DNA of 64,000 nucleotides, taken from NCBI GenBank assembly GCA_037954325.1, contig JBBMNZ010000057.1:602501-666500 (forward strand), read 5' to 3'. The notes below the pieces were generated by a model that had not been told where the DNA came from, ran no database searches, and was given only the letters and a program-made list of their open reading frames with translations. Made by a program: the position numbers and the translations under genes. How positions within the stretch are numbered: the stretch's first letter is position 1; the number at the start of each line of letters is the position of its first letter. Below, piece by piece: positions 29,001 to 42,149 of this stretch. This DNA comes from Fistularia commersonii (taxonomy: Eukaryota; Chordata; Actinopteri; Syngnathiformes; Fistulariidae).

Positions 29001-32000
29001 GAGCGGAAGAGCGGAGGAGAGCGGAAGCCCGGCCAAAAATTCGCCTAAGTCCCGCGGAGAGGGAGTACCAGGGCCTGGAACCTAATTCGCTTATGTCCAG
29101 CAGTTCAGGAGTACCAGGGCCAGAACGGAGGAGCGGAGGAGCGGATGAGAGGAGAAGCGGAGGAGAGCGGAAGCCCGGCCGGCAATTCGCCTGAGTCCCG
29201 CGGAGAGGGAGTACCAGGACCTGGAGACTGATTCGCTTATGTCTAGCAGTTCAGGAGTACCAGGGCCCGAAGCGGAGGAGCGGCGGAGCGGATGAGAGGA
29301 GAAGCGGAGGAGCGGAGGAGCGGAGGAGTGGAGGAGCGGAGAAGCGGAGGAGCGGAGGAGCGGAGGAGCGGAGGAGCGGAGGGGCGGATGAGTGGATGAG
29401 CGGAGGAGTGGAGGAGAGCGGAAGCCCGGCCGGCAATTCGCCTGAGTCCCGCGGAGAGGGAGTACCAGGGCCTGGAGCCTGATTCGCTTATGTCCAGCAG
29501 TTCAGGAGTACCAGGGCCTGGAGCGGAGGATCGGAGGAGCGGAGGAGCGGATGAGCGGAGGAGCGGAGGAGCGGAGGAGAGCGGAAGCCCGGTCCACATT
29601 TCCCCTATGTCGCGCGGATTGTGAGTACCAGGGCTGGGAGCCTGATTCACTTATGTCAAGCGGTCCGGAGTACCAGGGCCCGGAGCGGATGAGCGGATGA
29701 CCGGAGGAGCGGAAGAGCGGAGGAGAGCGGAAGCCCGGCCAAAAATTCGCCTAAGTCCCGCGGAGAGGGAGTACCAGGGCCTGGAACCTAATTCGCTTAT
29801 GTCCAGCAGTTCAGGAGTACCAGGGCCAGAACGGAGGAGCGGAGGAGCGGATGAGAGGAGAAGCGGAGGAGAGCGGAAGCCCGGCCGGCAATTCGCCTGA
29901 GTCCCGCGGAGAGGGAGTACCAGGACCTGGAGACTGATTCGCTTATGTCTAGCAGTTCAGGAGTACCAGGGCCCGAAGCGGAGGAGCGGCGGAGCGGATG
30001 AGAGGAGAAGCGGAGGAGAGCGGAAGCCCGGCCGACAATTCGCCTAAGTCCCGCGGATTGGGAGTACCAGGGCCCGGAATGGGGGAGCGGAGGAGCAGAT
30101 GAGCAGAAGAGCGGAGGAGCGGAGGAGCGGAGGAGCGGATGAGCGGCGGAGCGGAGGTGAGCAGAAGCCCGGCCGAAAATTCGCCTAAGTCCCGCGGAGA
30201 GGGAGTACCAAGGCCTGGTACCTGATTCGATTATGTCTAGCAGTTCAGGAGTACCAGGGCCCGGAGCGGAGGAGCGGATGAGCAGAAGAACGTTTAAGTG
30301 GTGGAGCGGAGGAGCGGAGGAGCGGAGGAGAGCGGAATCCGGCCGACAATTTGCCTGAGTCCCGCGGAAAGGGAGTACCAGGGCCTGGAGCCTGAATCGC
30401 TTATGTCCTGCGGTTCCGGAGTACCAGGGCCCACAGCGGAGGAGCGGAGGAGCGGAGGAGCGGATGAGCGGATGAGCTTCGGAGAGCGGAAGCCTGGTCG
30501 ACAATTCGCCTGACTCCAGCGGAGAGGGAGTACCAGGGCCATAAACGTGATTTAATGATGTTCAGCAATGCAGGTGTACCAGGGCCAGGTGCGGAGGAGC
30601 GAAGGAGCGGAGGGGCGGATGAGTGGAGGACCGGATGAGCGGAGGAGCGGAGGTGAGCGGAAGCCCGGCCGACAATTCGCCTAAGTCCCGCGGAGAAGGA
30701 GTACCAGGGCCTTGAGCCTGATTCGCTTATGTCCAGCAGTTCAGGAGTACCAGGGCCGGAACGGAGGAGCGGAGGAGCGGAGGAGCGGAGGACCGGAGGA
30801 CCGGAGGAGAGCGGAATCCGGCCGACAATTCGCCTGAGTCCCGCGGAAAGGGAGTACCAGGACCAGAAGCGTGATTTAATGATATCCAGCAGTTCAGGAG
30901 TACCAGGGCTGGAGCGGAGGAGCGGAGGAGCGGAGGAGAGCGGAGGCCCGGCCGGCAATTCGCCTGAGTCCCGCTTAGAGGGAGTACCAGGGCCTGAAGC
31001 GTGATTTAATGATGTTCAACAATTCAGGAGTACCAGGGCCAGGTGCGGAGGAGCGGACGAGCGGAGGGTTGGATGAGTGGAGGAGCGGAGGAGCGGAGGA
31101 GAGCGGAAGCCCGGCCCACTTTTTGCCTTAGTCCCGCGGATTGGGAGTACCAGGGCCTGGAGCCTGATATGCCTATGGCAAGCAGTTCAGGAGTACCAGG
31201 GCCCAGAGAGGAGGAGCGGAGGAGCGGAGGAGCGGAGGAGCGGAGGTGAGCGGAAGCCCGGCCGAATATTCGCCCAAGTCCCGCGGAAAGGGAGTACCAG
31301 GGCCTGGAGCCTGTTTCGCTTATGTCCAGCAGTTCAGGAGTACCAGGGCCGGAGCGGAGGAGCGGAGGAGTGGAGGAGCGGAGGAGCGGAGGAGAGCGGA
31401 AGCCCGGCCGACAATTCGCCTAAGTCCCGCGGATTGGGAGTACCAGGGCCTGGAGCGGGGGAGCGGAGGAGCAGATGAGCAGAGGAGCGGAGGAGCGGAG
31501 GTGCGGAGGAGGGGAGAAGCGGAAGAGATCGGAAGCCCAGCCGACAATTCTCCTGAGTCCTGCGGAAGGGGATTACCAGGGCCTTCAGCCTGAATCGCTT
31601 ATGTCTAGCAGTTCAGGAGTACCAGGGCCCGGAGCGGAGGAGCGGAGGAGCGGATGAGAGGAGAAGCGGAGGAGAGCGGAAGCCCGGCCGACAATTCGCC
31701 TAAGTCCCGCGGATTGGGAGTACCAGGGCCTGGAGCGGGGGAGCGGAGGAGCAGATGAGCAGAAGAGCGGAGGAGCGGAGGAGCGGATGAGCGGAGGAGC
31801 GGAGGTGAGCGGAAGCCCGGCCGACAATTCGCCTAAGTCACACGGATAGGGAGTACCAGGAAACTGGAGCATGATTCGCTTATGTCCAGCGGTTCGGGAG
31901 TACCAGGGCCTTGAGCGGAGGAGCGGGGGAGCGGAGGAGCGGATGAGCGGAGGAGCGGAGGAGCGGAGGTGAGCGGAAGCCCGCGGATTGGGAGCACCAG

Positions 32001-33489
32001 GGCCTGGAGCCTTATATGCCTATGGCAAGCAGTTCAGGAGTACCAGGGCCCAGAGAGGAGGAGCGGAGGAGCGGAGGAGCGGAGGAGCGGAGGAGCGGAG
32101 GAGCGGAGGAGCGGAGGTGAGCGGAAGCCCGGCCGACAATTCGCTTGAGTCCCGCGGAAGGGGAGTACCAGGGTCTGGAGCCTGAATCGCTTATGTCCAG
32201 CAGTTCAGGAGTACCAGGGACAGGAGCGGATGAGCGGCAGAGCGGATGAGCGGAAGAACGGAGAAGCGGTGGAGCGGAGGAGCAAAGGAGCGGAGGAGCG
32301 GAGGAGCGGAGGAGCGGATGAGAGGAGAAGCGGAAGAGAGCGGAAGCCCGGCCGACAATACACCTGAGTCCCGCGGAGAGGGAGTACCAGGGCCTGGAGC
32401 CCGATTCACCCAGGTCCAGCAGTTCAGGAGTACCAGGGCCAGTAGCGGATGAGCGGCGGAGCGGATGAGCGGAAGAACGGAGAAGCGGAGGAGCGGAGGA
32501 GCGGAGGAGCGGAGGAGCGGAGGAGCAGAGGCGCGGAGGAGCGGAGGAGAGCGGAAGCATAGACCACAATATGCCTAAATCCCGGAGAAAGGGAGTACCA
32601 GGGCCTGTAGCGTGATTAAATGATGTTCAGTAGTTCAGCAGTACCAGGGCCATTGCGGAGGAGCGGCGGAGCAAAGGAGCGGAGGGGCGGATGAGTGGAG
32701 GAGCGGAGGAGAGGGGAAGCACGGTCCACATTTCGCCAGAGTCCCGCGGATTGGGAGTACCAGGGCCTTGAGCAGGTTCACTTATATCCAACGGTCAGGA
32801 GTACCAGGAACTTGAGCGGAGGAGCGGAGGAGCGGATGAGAAGAGAAGCGGAGGAGAGCGGAAGCCCGGCCGACAATTCACCTGAGTCCCGCGGAGAGGG
32901 AGTACCAGGGCCTGGAGCCTGATTCGCCCAGGTCCAGCAGTTCAGGAGTACCAGGGCCAGCAGCGGATGAGCGGAAGAACGGAGAAGCGGAGGAGCGGAG
33001 GAGCGGAGGAGCGGAGGAGCGGAGGAGCGGAGGAGCGGAGGAGCGGAAGAGCAGAGGAGCGGAGGAGCGGAGGAGAGCGGAAGCCCGTCCGACAATTCGC
33101 CTGAGTCCCGCGGAAGGGGAGTACCAGGGTTTGGAGCCTTAATCGCTTATGTCCAGCAGTTCAGGAGTACCAGGGTCAGGAGCGGAGGAGCGGAGGAGCG
33201 GAGTACCGGAGGAGCGGAGGAGCGGAGGAGCGGAGGAGCGGAGGAGCGGAGGAGCGGAGGAGCGGAGGAGAGGAGGAGCGGAAGAGCGGAGGAGCGGAGG
33301 AGTGGAGGAGAGGGGAAGCACGGTCCATATTTCGACAGAGTCCCGCGGATAGGGAGTAACAGGGCTTGGAGCCTGATTCGCTTATGTCCAGCAGTTCTGG
33401 AGTACTAAGGCCCGGAGCGGATCAGCGGCGGAGCGGATGAGTGGAAGAACGGAGAAGCGGTGGAGCGGTGGAGCGGAGGAGCGGAGGAG
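26091..33489 (+). repeat. GGAGCG satellite array (~7.4 kb)
   Basis: Dozens of units of about 130-210 bp. Each has a constant part (AGCCCGGCCGACAATTCGCC, GAGTCCCGCGGA, GGGAGTACCAGGGCCTGGAG, GATTCGCTTATGTCCAGC, AGTTCAGGAGTACCAGGGCC) and a variable run of GGAGCG-type 9-mers (GAGGAGCGG, GATGAGCGG). Higher-order copies are visible: 28580-29290 recurs about 706 bp on at 29290-30000, and the block around 28012 (CGCTTAGAGGGAG) recurs at 30972. Frames reading AEERRSGG or LLRSSAPP are products of the repeat. The G-rich strand is always the plus strand. Confidence 0.85.
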
Positions 33490-33493
33490 CAGA

Positions 33494-34284
33494 CTTATGT
33501 TTCTCTTCTCAAAGGCGGGGAAGCTTTGGGGCAGCAGGACCCCTTAGACTGGCCAATATGAGCCTTCTATGGACATAGCTCTCCCGGACGTATGACCGGG
33601 GCTCCCGGACCTCTTGGTACATACTTGTGAATGATTGGATGAGCTAATGTTTGTTTGGTTGTGGATGCTTTTCGGCTAACGCTATTAGCACAGCTATGAA
33701 GACTTAAGGTGTGTGTGTGTCTGTGTGTGTGTGTGAGTGTCTTTGTGTGTTTGTGTGAGTGATGTTGTTTTGGTGGGGGGGGGGGTCGCGGACAGGGAGT
33801 ACCAGTGCCAAGAGCGGATGAGCTGAGGAGCGGAGGAGGGCAGAAGCCCGGCCCGTGATTCGCTTATGTCAAGCGGTTCGGGAATTCCAGGGCCCAAAGC
33901 GGAGGAGCGGTGGAGCTGAGCTGTGTGTGTGTCTTTGTGTGTTTGTGTGTCAGTGTGTTCTTGTGTGTGTATGTGTGAGAGTTTATTTAGGTGGAGGGGG
34001 GGAGTACCAGGGCCCATAGCGGAAGAGCGGTGGAGCTGAGAAGCGGAGGAGCGGAGTAGCGGAAGTATTGTTTCTCCACTCAGAGGCGGGGAAGCTTGGG
34101 GGCAGCAGAACCCCTTAGATGGGCTAATATGAGCATTCTCCGGATATAGATCCCCCGGACGTATGATTGGAGCTCCCGGACCATTGGGCACACACATGTG
34201 AATGAGTGGAAGAGCTGATGTTTGTTTAGTTGTGGATGCGTTTCGGCTAATGCTATTAGCACAGCTATGATGAGTTAAGGTGTG

Positions 34285-34318
<34 letters not shown>

Positions 34319-36300
34319 AGTGTGTCTGTGTGTGTGTGTGAGAGTTTGTTTAGGTGGGGGGGGGGGTCGCGGACAGGGAGTACCAGGGCCTCGAGCGGAT
34401 GAGCTGAGGAGCAGAGGAGGGCATAAGCCCAGCCCGTGATTCCCTTATATCCAGCGGTTCGGGAGTTCCAGGGCCCAAAGCGGAAAAGCGGAGGAGCGGA
34501 GAAGCGGAGGAGTGGAGGAGAGCAGAAGCACCTCTCGCAATTCTCCTGAGTTTGCAGGATCGGGAGTACCAGGGCCAATAGCGGAGGAGCGGAGGTGTTG
34601 AGAAGCGGAGGAGCGGAGGAGCGATATTATATTACTCTTCTCAAAGGCGGAGAAGCTTGGGGGCAGCAGGACCCCTTAGACCGGCAAATGTGAGCCTTCT
34701 CCGGACATAGATGCCCCGGACGTATGACCGGAGATCCAGGACCTCTGGGCACATACATTTGAATGAGTGGACGAGCTAATGTTTGTTTGGTTGTGGATGC
34801 GTTTCGGCTAATGCTATTAGCACAGCTATGATGACTTAAGGTGTGTGTGTGTGTGTGGGTGTTTGTGTGTTTGTGTGTTTTTGTGTTCTTGTGTGTGTGT
34901 GTGTGTGTGTGTTTGTGTGTGTTTGTGGATCGGGAGTACCAGGGCCTATAGCGGAGAAATGGTGGAGCGGAGAAGCGGACCATTGGGCACACACATGTGA
35001 ATGAGTGGATGAGCTAATGTTTGTTTGGTTGTGGATGCATTTCGGCTAATGCTATTAGCACAGCTATCATGACTTAATGTGTGTATGTGTGTCAGTGTGT
35101 GTGTGTGTGTGAGTGTCTTTGTGTATGTGTGTGATAGTTTGTTTTGGTAGGGGGGGGGGGGGGGGTCACGGACAAGGAGTACCAGGGCACACACATGTGA
35201 ATGAGTGGAGGAGCTAATGTTTGTTTGGTTGTGGATGCGTTTCGGCTAAAGCTATTAGCACAGCTATGAAGACTTAAGGTGTGTGTATGAGTGTATATGT
35301 GTGTCTGTGTGTGTGTGAGTGTCTTTGTGTGTGTGTGTGTGTGAGAGGCTCTTTTGGTGGGGGGGGGTCGCGGACAGGGAGTACCATAGGGCACACACAT
35401 GTGAATGAGTGGATGAGCTAATGTTTGTTTGGTTGTGGATGCGTTTCGGCTAATGCTATTAGCACAGCTATGATGAGTTAAGGTGTGTGTGTATGTGTGT
35501 ATGTGTGTGTGTTTGTGTGTTTTTGTGTGTGTGAGTGATTTTGTGTGAGAGTTTGTTTAGGTGGGGGGGGGGGGTACCAGGGCCCATAGCGGAGGAGCGG
35601 TGGAGCTGAGAAGCGGAGGAGCGGAGGAGCGGAGGTAATGTTTCTTCTCTCAGAGGCGGGGAAGCTTGGGGGCAGAACCCCTTAGACGGGCTAATGTGAG
35701 CATTCTCCGGACATAGATCCCCCGGTCGTATGATTGGAGCTGCCGGACCATTGGGCACACACATGTGAATGAGTGGATGAGCTAATGTTTGTTTGGTTGT
35801 GGATGCGTTTCGGCTAATGCTATTAGCACAGCTAAGATGAGTTAAGGTGTGTGCGTGTGTGTGTCTGTGTGTGTGTTCGTGTGTGTGTGTGTGTGTGAGT
35901 TTGTTTAGGTGGGGGGGGGGGTCGCGAACAGGGAGTACCAGGGCCTCGAGCAGATGAGCTGAGGAGCGGAGGAGGGCAGATGCCCGGCCTTGATTCGCTT
36001 ATGTCCAGCGGTTCGGGAATTCCAGGGCCCAAAGCGGAGGAGCAGTGGTGCTGAGAAGCGGAGGAGCGGAGGAGCGGAGTAGCAGACGTATAGTTTCTCC
36101 TCTCAGAGGCGGGGAAGCTTGGGGGCATCAGAACCCCTTAGACCGGCTAATGTGAGCATTCTCCGGACATAGATCCCCCGAACGTATGATTGGAGCTCCC
36201 GGACCATTGGGCACACACATGTGAATGAGTGGATGAGCTAATGTTTGTTTGGTTGTGGATGCGTTTCGGCTAATGCTATTAGCACAGCTATGATGAGTTA

Positions 36301-36337
<37 letters not shown>

Positions 36338-39300
36338 TGTTTGTTTGTTTTTGTGTCTGTGTGAGGGTGGTCATGTGTGTGTGTGTGAGAGTTTGTTTAG
36401 GTGGGGGGGGGGTACCAAGGCCCATCGCGGAAGAGCGGTGGAGCGGAGAAGCGGAGGAATGGAGGAGCGGAGGTCATTTTTCTCTTCTCAAAGGCAGAGG
36501 ATGGGAAGTTTGGGGGCAGTAAGACGCTTTAGACCAGCCACTGTGAGCCTTCTCCAGATATAGATCCCCCAGACGTATGATTGGAGCTCCCGGACCATTG
36601 GGCACACACATGTGAATGAGTGGATGAGCTAATGTTTGTTTGGTAGTGGATGCGTTTCGGCTAATGCTATTAGCACAGCTATGATGAGTTAAGGTGTGTT
36701 TGTGTATGTGTGTGTGTGTGCGTGTGTGTGTTTGTGTGTTTTTGTGTGTGAGTGAGTGTGTTTAGGTGGGGGGGGGGGGTACCAGGGCCCATAGCCGAGG
36801 AGCGGTGGATCTGAGAAGCGGAGGAGCGGAGTAGCGGAGGTATTGTTTCTCCTCTCAGAGGCGGGGAATCTTGGGAGCTATTAGCACAGCTATGATGACT
36901 TAAGGTGTGTGTGTGTGTGTGTGTGTTTGTGTGTTTGTGTGTTGTGTGTTCTTGTGTGTGTGTGTGTGTGTGTGTTTGTGTGTGCGTTTGTGTATATGTG
37001 TGTGACAATTTGTTTAGGTGGGGGGGGGGCGCGGACAGGGGGTAGCTGGGCCTGGAGCGGATGAGCTGTGGAGCGGATGGAGGGCAAAGGCACGTCCCAT
37101 AATTTTCCTGAGTCCGGCGGATCGGGAGTACCAGGGCCCATAGCGGAGGAGCGGAGGAGCGGTGGAGCGGAGAAGCGAACCATTGGGCACACACATATGA
37201 ATGAGTGGATGAGCTAATGTTTGTTTGGTTGTGGATGCATTTCGGCTAATGCTATTAGCACAACTATGATGACTTAATGTGTGTATGTGTGTCAGTGTGT
37301 GTGTGTGTGTGTGAGTGTCTTTGTGTATGTGTGTGATAGTTTGTTTTGGTGGGGGGGGGGGTCGCGGACACGGAGTACCAGGGCACACACATGTGAATGA
37401 GTGGATGAGCTAATGTTTGTTTGGTTGTGGATGCGTTTCGGCTAAAGCTATTAGCACAGCTATGATGAGTTAAGGTGTGTGTGTATGTGTTTGTGTGTGT
37501 GTTTGTGTGTTTTTGTGTGTGTGTGAGTGATTTTGTGTGAGAGTTTGTTTAGGTGGGGGGGGGGGGGGGGGGGGGAGTACTAGGGCCCATAGCGGAGGAG
37601 CGGTGGAGCTGAGAAGCGGAGAAGCGGAGGAGCGGAGGAGCAGAGGAGCGAAGGTAATGTTTCTTCTCTCAGAGGCGGGGAAGCTTGGGGGCAGAAGAAC
37701 CCCTTAGACGGGCTAATGCTCACATTCTCCGGACATAGATCCCCCGGACGTATGATTGGAGCTCCCGGACCATTGGGCACACACATGTGAATGAGTGGAT
37801 GAGCTAATGTTTGTTTGGTAGTGGATGCGTTTCGGCTAATGCTATTAGCACAGCTATGATGAGTTAAGGTGTGTTTGTGTGTGTGTTTGTGTGTGTTTTT
37901 GTGTGTGTGTGAGTGTGTTTAGGTGGGGGGGTTACCAGGGCCCACAGCGGAGGAGCGGTGGAGCTGAGAAGCGGAGTAGCGGAGGTATTGTTTCTCCTCT
38001 CAGAGGCGGGGAAGCTTGGGAGCTATTAGCACAGGTATGATGACTTAAGGTGTGTGTGTGTGTGTGTGTGTGTTTGTGTGTTTGTGTGTTCTTGTGTGTT
38101 TGTGTGTTCTTGTGTGTGTGTGTGTGTGTGTTTGTGTGTGCGATTGTGTATATGTGTGTGACAGTTTGTTTAGGTGGGGGGGGGGCGCGGACAGGGGGTA
38201 GCTGGGCCTGGAGCGGATGAGCTGTGGAGCGGATGGAGGGCAGAAGCACGTCCCATTCAGCCGCCGGCAACCATAAAAACCTATCTTTAACTTAAAAACA
38301 AACAAAAATGTGCAATATCTCATTTCTGTGCAATATTCAGAAACTGTGCAATATTTCATCTCATAACAGCTACATTGTGCAATATTTCATCTCATCTCAT
38401 AACAGTTACACTATAATGTTCCCTTCTATCATACTATTGCGCACTCCTTACCTCACTTGTTACTAAGACACTTATAGTTTTATCAGTGCTTACTAAGACA
38501 CTATAGTTTCACTGAAACACTTTATAGTTTATAGTTTATTTTTATTTATAATTCTGCCTTTCTTTTATTATTTATTACTGTTATATTTTCTGTAACTCTG
38601 GCACTGCAATTTCCTTCGGGATTAATAAAGTTGTTCTGATTCTTATTCTTAATTCTCCTGAGTCCGGCGGATCGGGAGTACCAGGGCCCATAGTGGAGGA
38701 GCGGTGGAGCGGAGAAGCGGACCATTGGGCACACACATGTGAATGAGTGGATGAGCTAATGTTTGTTTGGTTGTGGATGCGTTCGGCTAATGCTACTAGC
38801 ACAGCTATGATGACTTAATGTGTGTATGTGTGTCAGTGTGTGTGTGTGTGTGAGTGTCTTTGTGTATGTGTGTGATAGTTTGTTTTGGTGGGGGGGGGGT
38901 CGCGGACACGGAGTACCAGGGCACACACATGTGAATGAGTGGATGAGCTAATGTTTGTTTGGTTGTGGATGCGTTTCGGCTAAAGCTATTAGCACAGCTA
39001 TGAAGACTTAAGGTATGTGTATGTGATTATGTGTGTGTCTGTGTGTGTGTGAGTGTCTTTGTGTGTGTGTGTGTGTGTGAGAGGCTCTTTTGGTGGGGGG
39101 GGGGGTCGTGGACAGGGAGTACCATTGGGCACACACATGTGAATGAGTGGTTTAGCTAATGTTTGTTTGGTTGTGAATGCGTTTCGGCTAATGCTATTAG
39201 CACAGCTATGATAAGTTCAGGTGTGTGTGTATGTGTGTGTGTGTGTGTTTGTGTGTTTTTGTGTGTGTGTGAGTGATTTTGTGTGAGAGTTTGTTTAGGT

Positions 39301-39826
39301 GGGGGGGAGGGGGGGGAGTACCAGGGCCCATCGCGGAGGAGCGGTGGAGCTGAGAAGCGGAGGAGCAGAGGAGCGGAGGTAATGTTTCTTCTCTCAGAGG
39401 CGGGGAAGCTTGGGGGCAGAAGAACCCCTTAGACGGGCTAATGTGAGCATTCTCCGGACATAGATCACCCGGTAGTATGATTGGAGCTGCCGGACCATTG
39501 GGCACACACATGTGAATGAGTGGATGAGCTAATGTTTGTTTGGTTGTGGATGCGTTTCGGCTAATGCTATTAGCACAGCTAAGATGAGTTAAGGTGTCTG
39601 TGTGTGTGTGTGTGTGTGTGTGTTTGTTTTTGTGTCTGTGTGAGTGTGTTCGTGTGTGTATGTGTGAGAGTTTGTTTAGGTGGGAGGGGGTACCAGGGCC
39701 CATCGCGGAGGAGCGGAGGAGCGGAGGAGCGGAGGAGCGGTGGAGCGGAGAAGCGGAGGAATGGAGGAGCGGAGGTAATGTTTCTCTTCTCAATGGCAGA
39801 GGATGGGAAGTTTAGGGGCAGTAGGA
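33494..39826 (+). repeat. Tandem array of core D units
   Basis: About 16 units, each starting near GAGCTAATGTTTGTTTGG (33641, 34211, 34772, 35011, 35211, 35415, 35779, 36235, 36626, 37211, 37406, 37801, 38752, 38944, about 39152, 39526). A full unit has GCTAATGCTATTAGC, CACAGCTATGATGA, (GT)n with GTTT and GAGTG interruptions, a G-run, GTACCAGGGCCCATAGCGG, GGAGCG repeats, TCTCAGAGGCGGGGAAGC, TTCTCCGGACATAGATC and CCATTGGGCACACACATG. Short units (about 200 bp) lack the second half. Core D is a close subfamily of core C. No gene is seen. Confidence 0.75.
38256..38650 (+). mobile_element. Single retroelement 3' end inserted in core D
   Basis: About 395 bp of A/T-rich sequence unlike its surroundings. 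It holds tandem GTGCAATAT motifs near 38310-38370 and ends TTCCTTCGGGATTAATAAAG (AATAAA at 38624-38629) with a short TTCTTATTCTTA tail, the usual look of a LINE or SINE 3' end in fish. The neighbouring unit at 37085-37120 reads CACGTCCCATAATTTTCCTG without it. The family is not identified. Confidence 0.6.
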
Positions 39827-40143
39827 CGCCGGTGCGAGCGATGCGTTTCAAGGCGTATTGCATGTGTGTATGGAGGGGGGGGTCTACAGGACACCGCGGA
39901 CCGGCAATGGTGCACCTTCTCCGGACATCGATCCCCGAAACGTCGGCGTGGACCTCCCGGAGCAGCCGGCGTGTACATGTGAATGAATGGAGGAGCTAAT
40001 GTGTGTGTGTGGGGTGGTGGTGGTGGTGGTGGGGGGGGGGGGCGTTTCGGCTAATGCTATCAGCACAGCTATGATTATCCCCAGAACGTTGAGAACGAGC
40101 TCCCGGAACTCCAGACATGCGTATATAAAAGAGTGGAATTAAG
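39827..40143 (+). repeat. Core A unit
   Basis: Joins core D at GACGCCGGTGCGAGCG and continues as core A, with GGT/G-run, GCTAATGCTATCAGC and TATATAAAAG. The C-run leader of other copies is absent. Confidence 0.65.
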
Positions 40144-40155
40144 GTGTGTGTGAGT

Positions 40156-40218
<63 letters not shown>
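40144..40218. repeat. (GT)n microsatellite
   Basis: GT array between core A and L1, with single GA, CT and TA interruptions. Confidence 0.95.
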
Positions 40219-40220
<2 letters not shown>

Positions 40221-42149
40221 GGACAGAAATAATGTCGGGGACAGAAATTGTTATTAGCCTGCTGGCAGATGACACAACCTTAGTTTTGAAAAATGAACAT
40301 CAAGTCCCAATAAGCGTTGAAAAAATTAAAACATTCTCCAAGGCTTCAGGATTGTCATTAAACTTAAAGAAATGCAAAATTCTTGCGCTGCATGACTCAC
40401 CACTAAAGGAAATCAGCAATGTTCCTATCAAATCAGAGATAAAATACTTGAGCATTTTCCTATCTGAGGACCAAAAGTTAAATCAATCCAGGAACATTGA
40501 ATCTAAACTGAATCAAAGTAAAGCAAAATTGAATATATGGCTCCAAAGAGATTTATCAATATTAGGCCCGATATATTTGACTAAAATGGAATGTTTATCC
40601 AGATGTATATACCCAGTGTATTCCAATGCTGCTCCAAATCAACTCATAAAATCTATTAACCAAATAAATTTCAACTTTATCTGGAGGAACAGACCACACC
40701 ATCTAAAAAAATCACATATGGGGAAAGAAACAAGTGAGGGAGGGCTGAAAGTGATAGAGTTGGACTGCCTGAATGGGACATTGAAGGTGAACTGGTTGAA
40801 ATCCTGGATCAAACATCATTATTTTTTCTGGTATTGTACTCCAAACTACTTATTCAACAAAGTCGGTGGCCTAAGTCTTGTGCTTATCTCTGACTTGGAT
40901 ATCAACAAGATTCCTGTCCAATTTTCAGAGTTCCATAAACAAATACTATTATACTGGAAAATGATATATGTACACAATTTCTCACCACACAGTACAATAA
41001 TTTGGAACAATAGATATGTACTGCGTGGCAACAAACCTCTGTTTTACAAGGAATGCTTTGAGAAAGGTATATGGTCAAGAATTGACTTGATGGATGACAA
41101 TGGCAGTCCTCTAGACTATGAACAGTTCTGTACTACACACAGATTTAAGCCTCCCATATTAGAGTTGATAAAGTTATGAAACGCACTGCCTCGACAATTT
41201 GTATTCCTGACCAAAAATATAATGACGCACCGAACCGTACAACTACAGTTACCCCGACTATCACTCCAGGGAATCTCAATTCTGGACAGAAAGTGCAGCA
41301 ACTCCTTTATTAGGACATGTTTCACAGGAAACTTATTCCCTGGACGTCAAAACAAAAATAATATTTGAAATAAATTTGATAAGGAATCGATTGCCACGCT
41401 GCGAACTATGTGTCTGACTCTACCCATACCCCCCAAGGCAAAAAGAGACCCACTTCTAAATTATGAATGACATCTACCCATCTAAGGAATTATTGCGGGT
41501 ACGCTTTACTTTTGAAGATAATATTTGTACATTTTGTGAAGACAACATTGAAACCACTGACCATATATTTTTTCTCATTCTCATTCCATCATCACCAGTT
41601 TCCCTCTCAAAAGATGATATCACATTTGGTTTACTTATAAGCAACATAACAGATGAACTCTATGTCAATGTTCTTTTAGGCCTGGCCAAGTTCTTCATTC
41701 ACAAAAACAGAATGCAAAAATGCTCCCCAAATTTTAATTTCTTCATAAACGATTTTGAATTATAAAAAAAAATCCTTAAAACTTATGGAAAAATCCAAAA
41801 ACTAAAAAATATACAGTTACCCATGTCTGAGATTCCTTTTTTTTGGAAAAAAAAAAACAACAACTTAATTACATGTTATATTCCCCTTGCAATTTTTTTT
41901 TTCGTTTTAATTTTTTATTTGTCTATCTATTGATTTAATTATTTCCTTTTAATTTCTTTTTTTTGTCTAGCACTGTAAATTTCTCACAAACCGTTAACAC
42001 TATTAACTTCTGATTACATACAGAACAAATGTCCTTATGTCCGTTGCTTCCTCATCCCTGGTTGTTTCATTGACATTCAGTTCTACCTTGCCATGTTTAT
42101 TTGTACATTTGTATATTTGTGTGTACTATTTATGTTCAATTAAAAACAG
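40219..42149 (+). pseudogene. 5'-truncated L1 LINE, copy c
   Basis: Same extent as copy b. The frame ends at TGA 41177-41179, where copies a, b and d have CGA, a CpG-type change. The remainder of ORF2 continues in the same frame, and 41463-41765 holds the C-terminal CTFC...H segment. It shares KHHYFFW and FNKVGGLSLVLI variants with copy d, which marks c and d as closest relatives. Confidence 0.87.

Noticed and set aside
25910..33352. Dozens of open frames reading AEERRSGG, LLRSSAPP or SAPPLLRSS across the satellite
   Set aside because: A 9-bp repeat free of stop codons leaves frames open on both strands; start and end points follow repeat edges, not gene structure.
26091..33489. CRISPR-like array of regularly spaced repeats
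   Set aside because: The spacers are themselves repetitive GGAGCG runs of variable length, no cas-like genes exist, and the context is a eukaryotic satellite.
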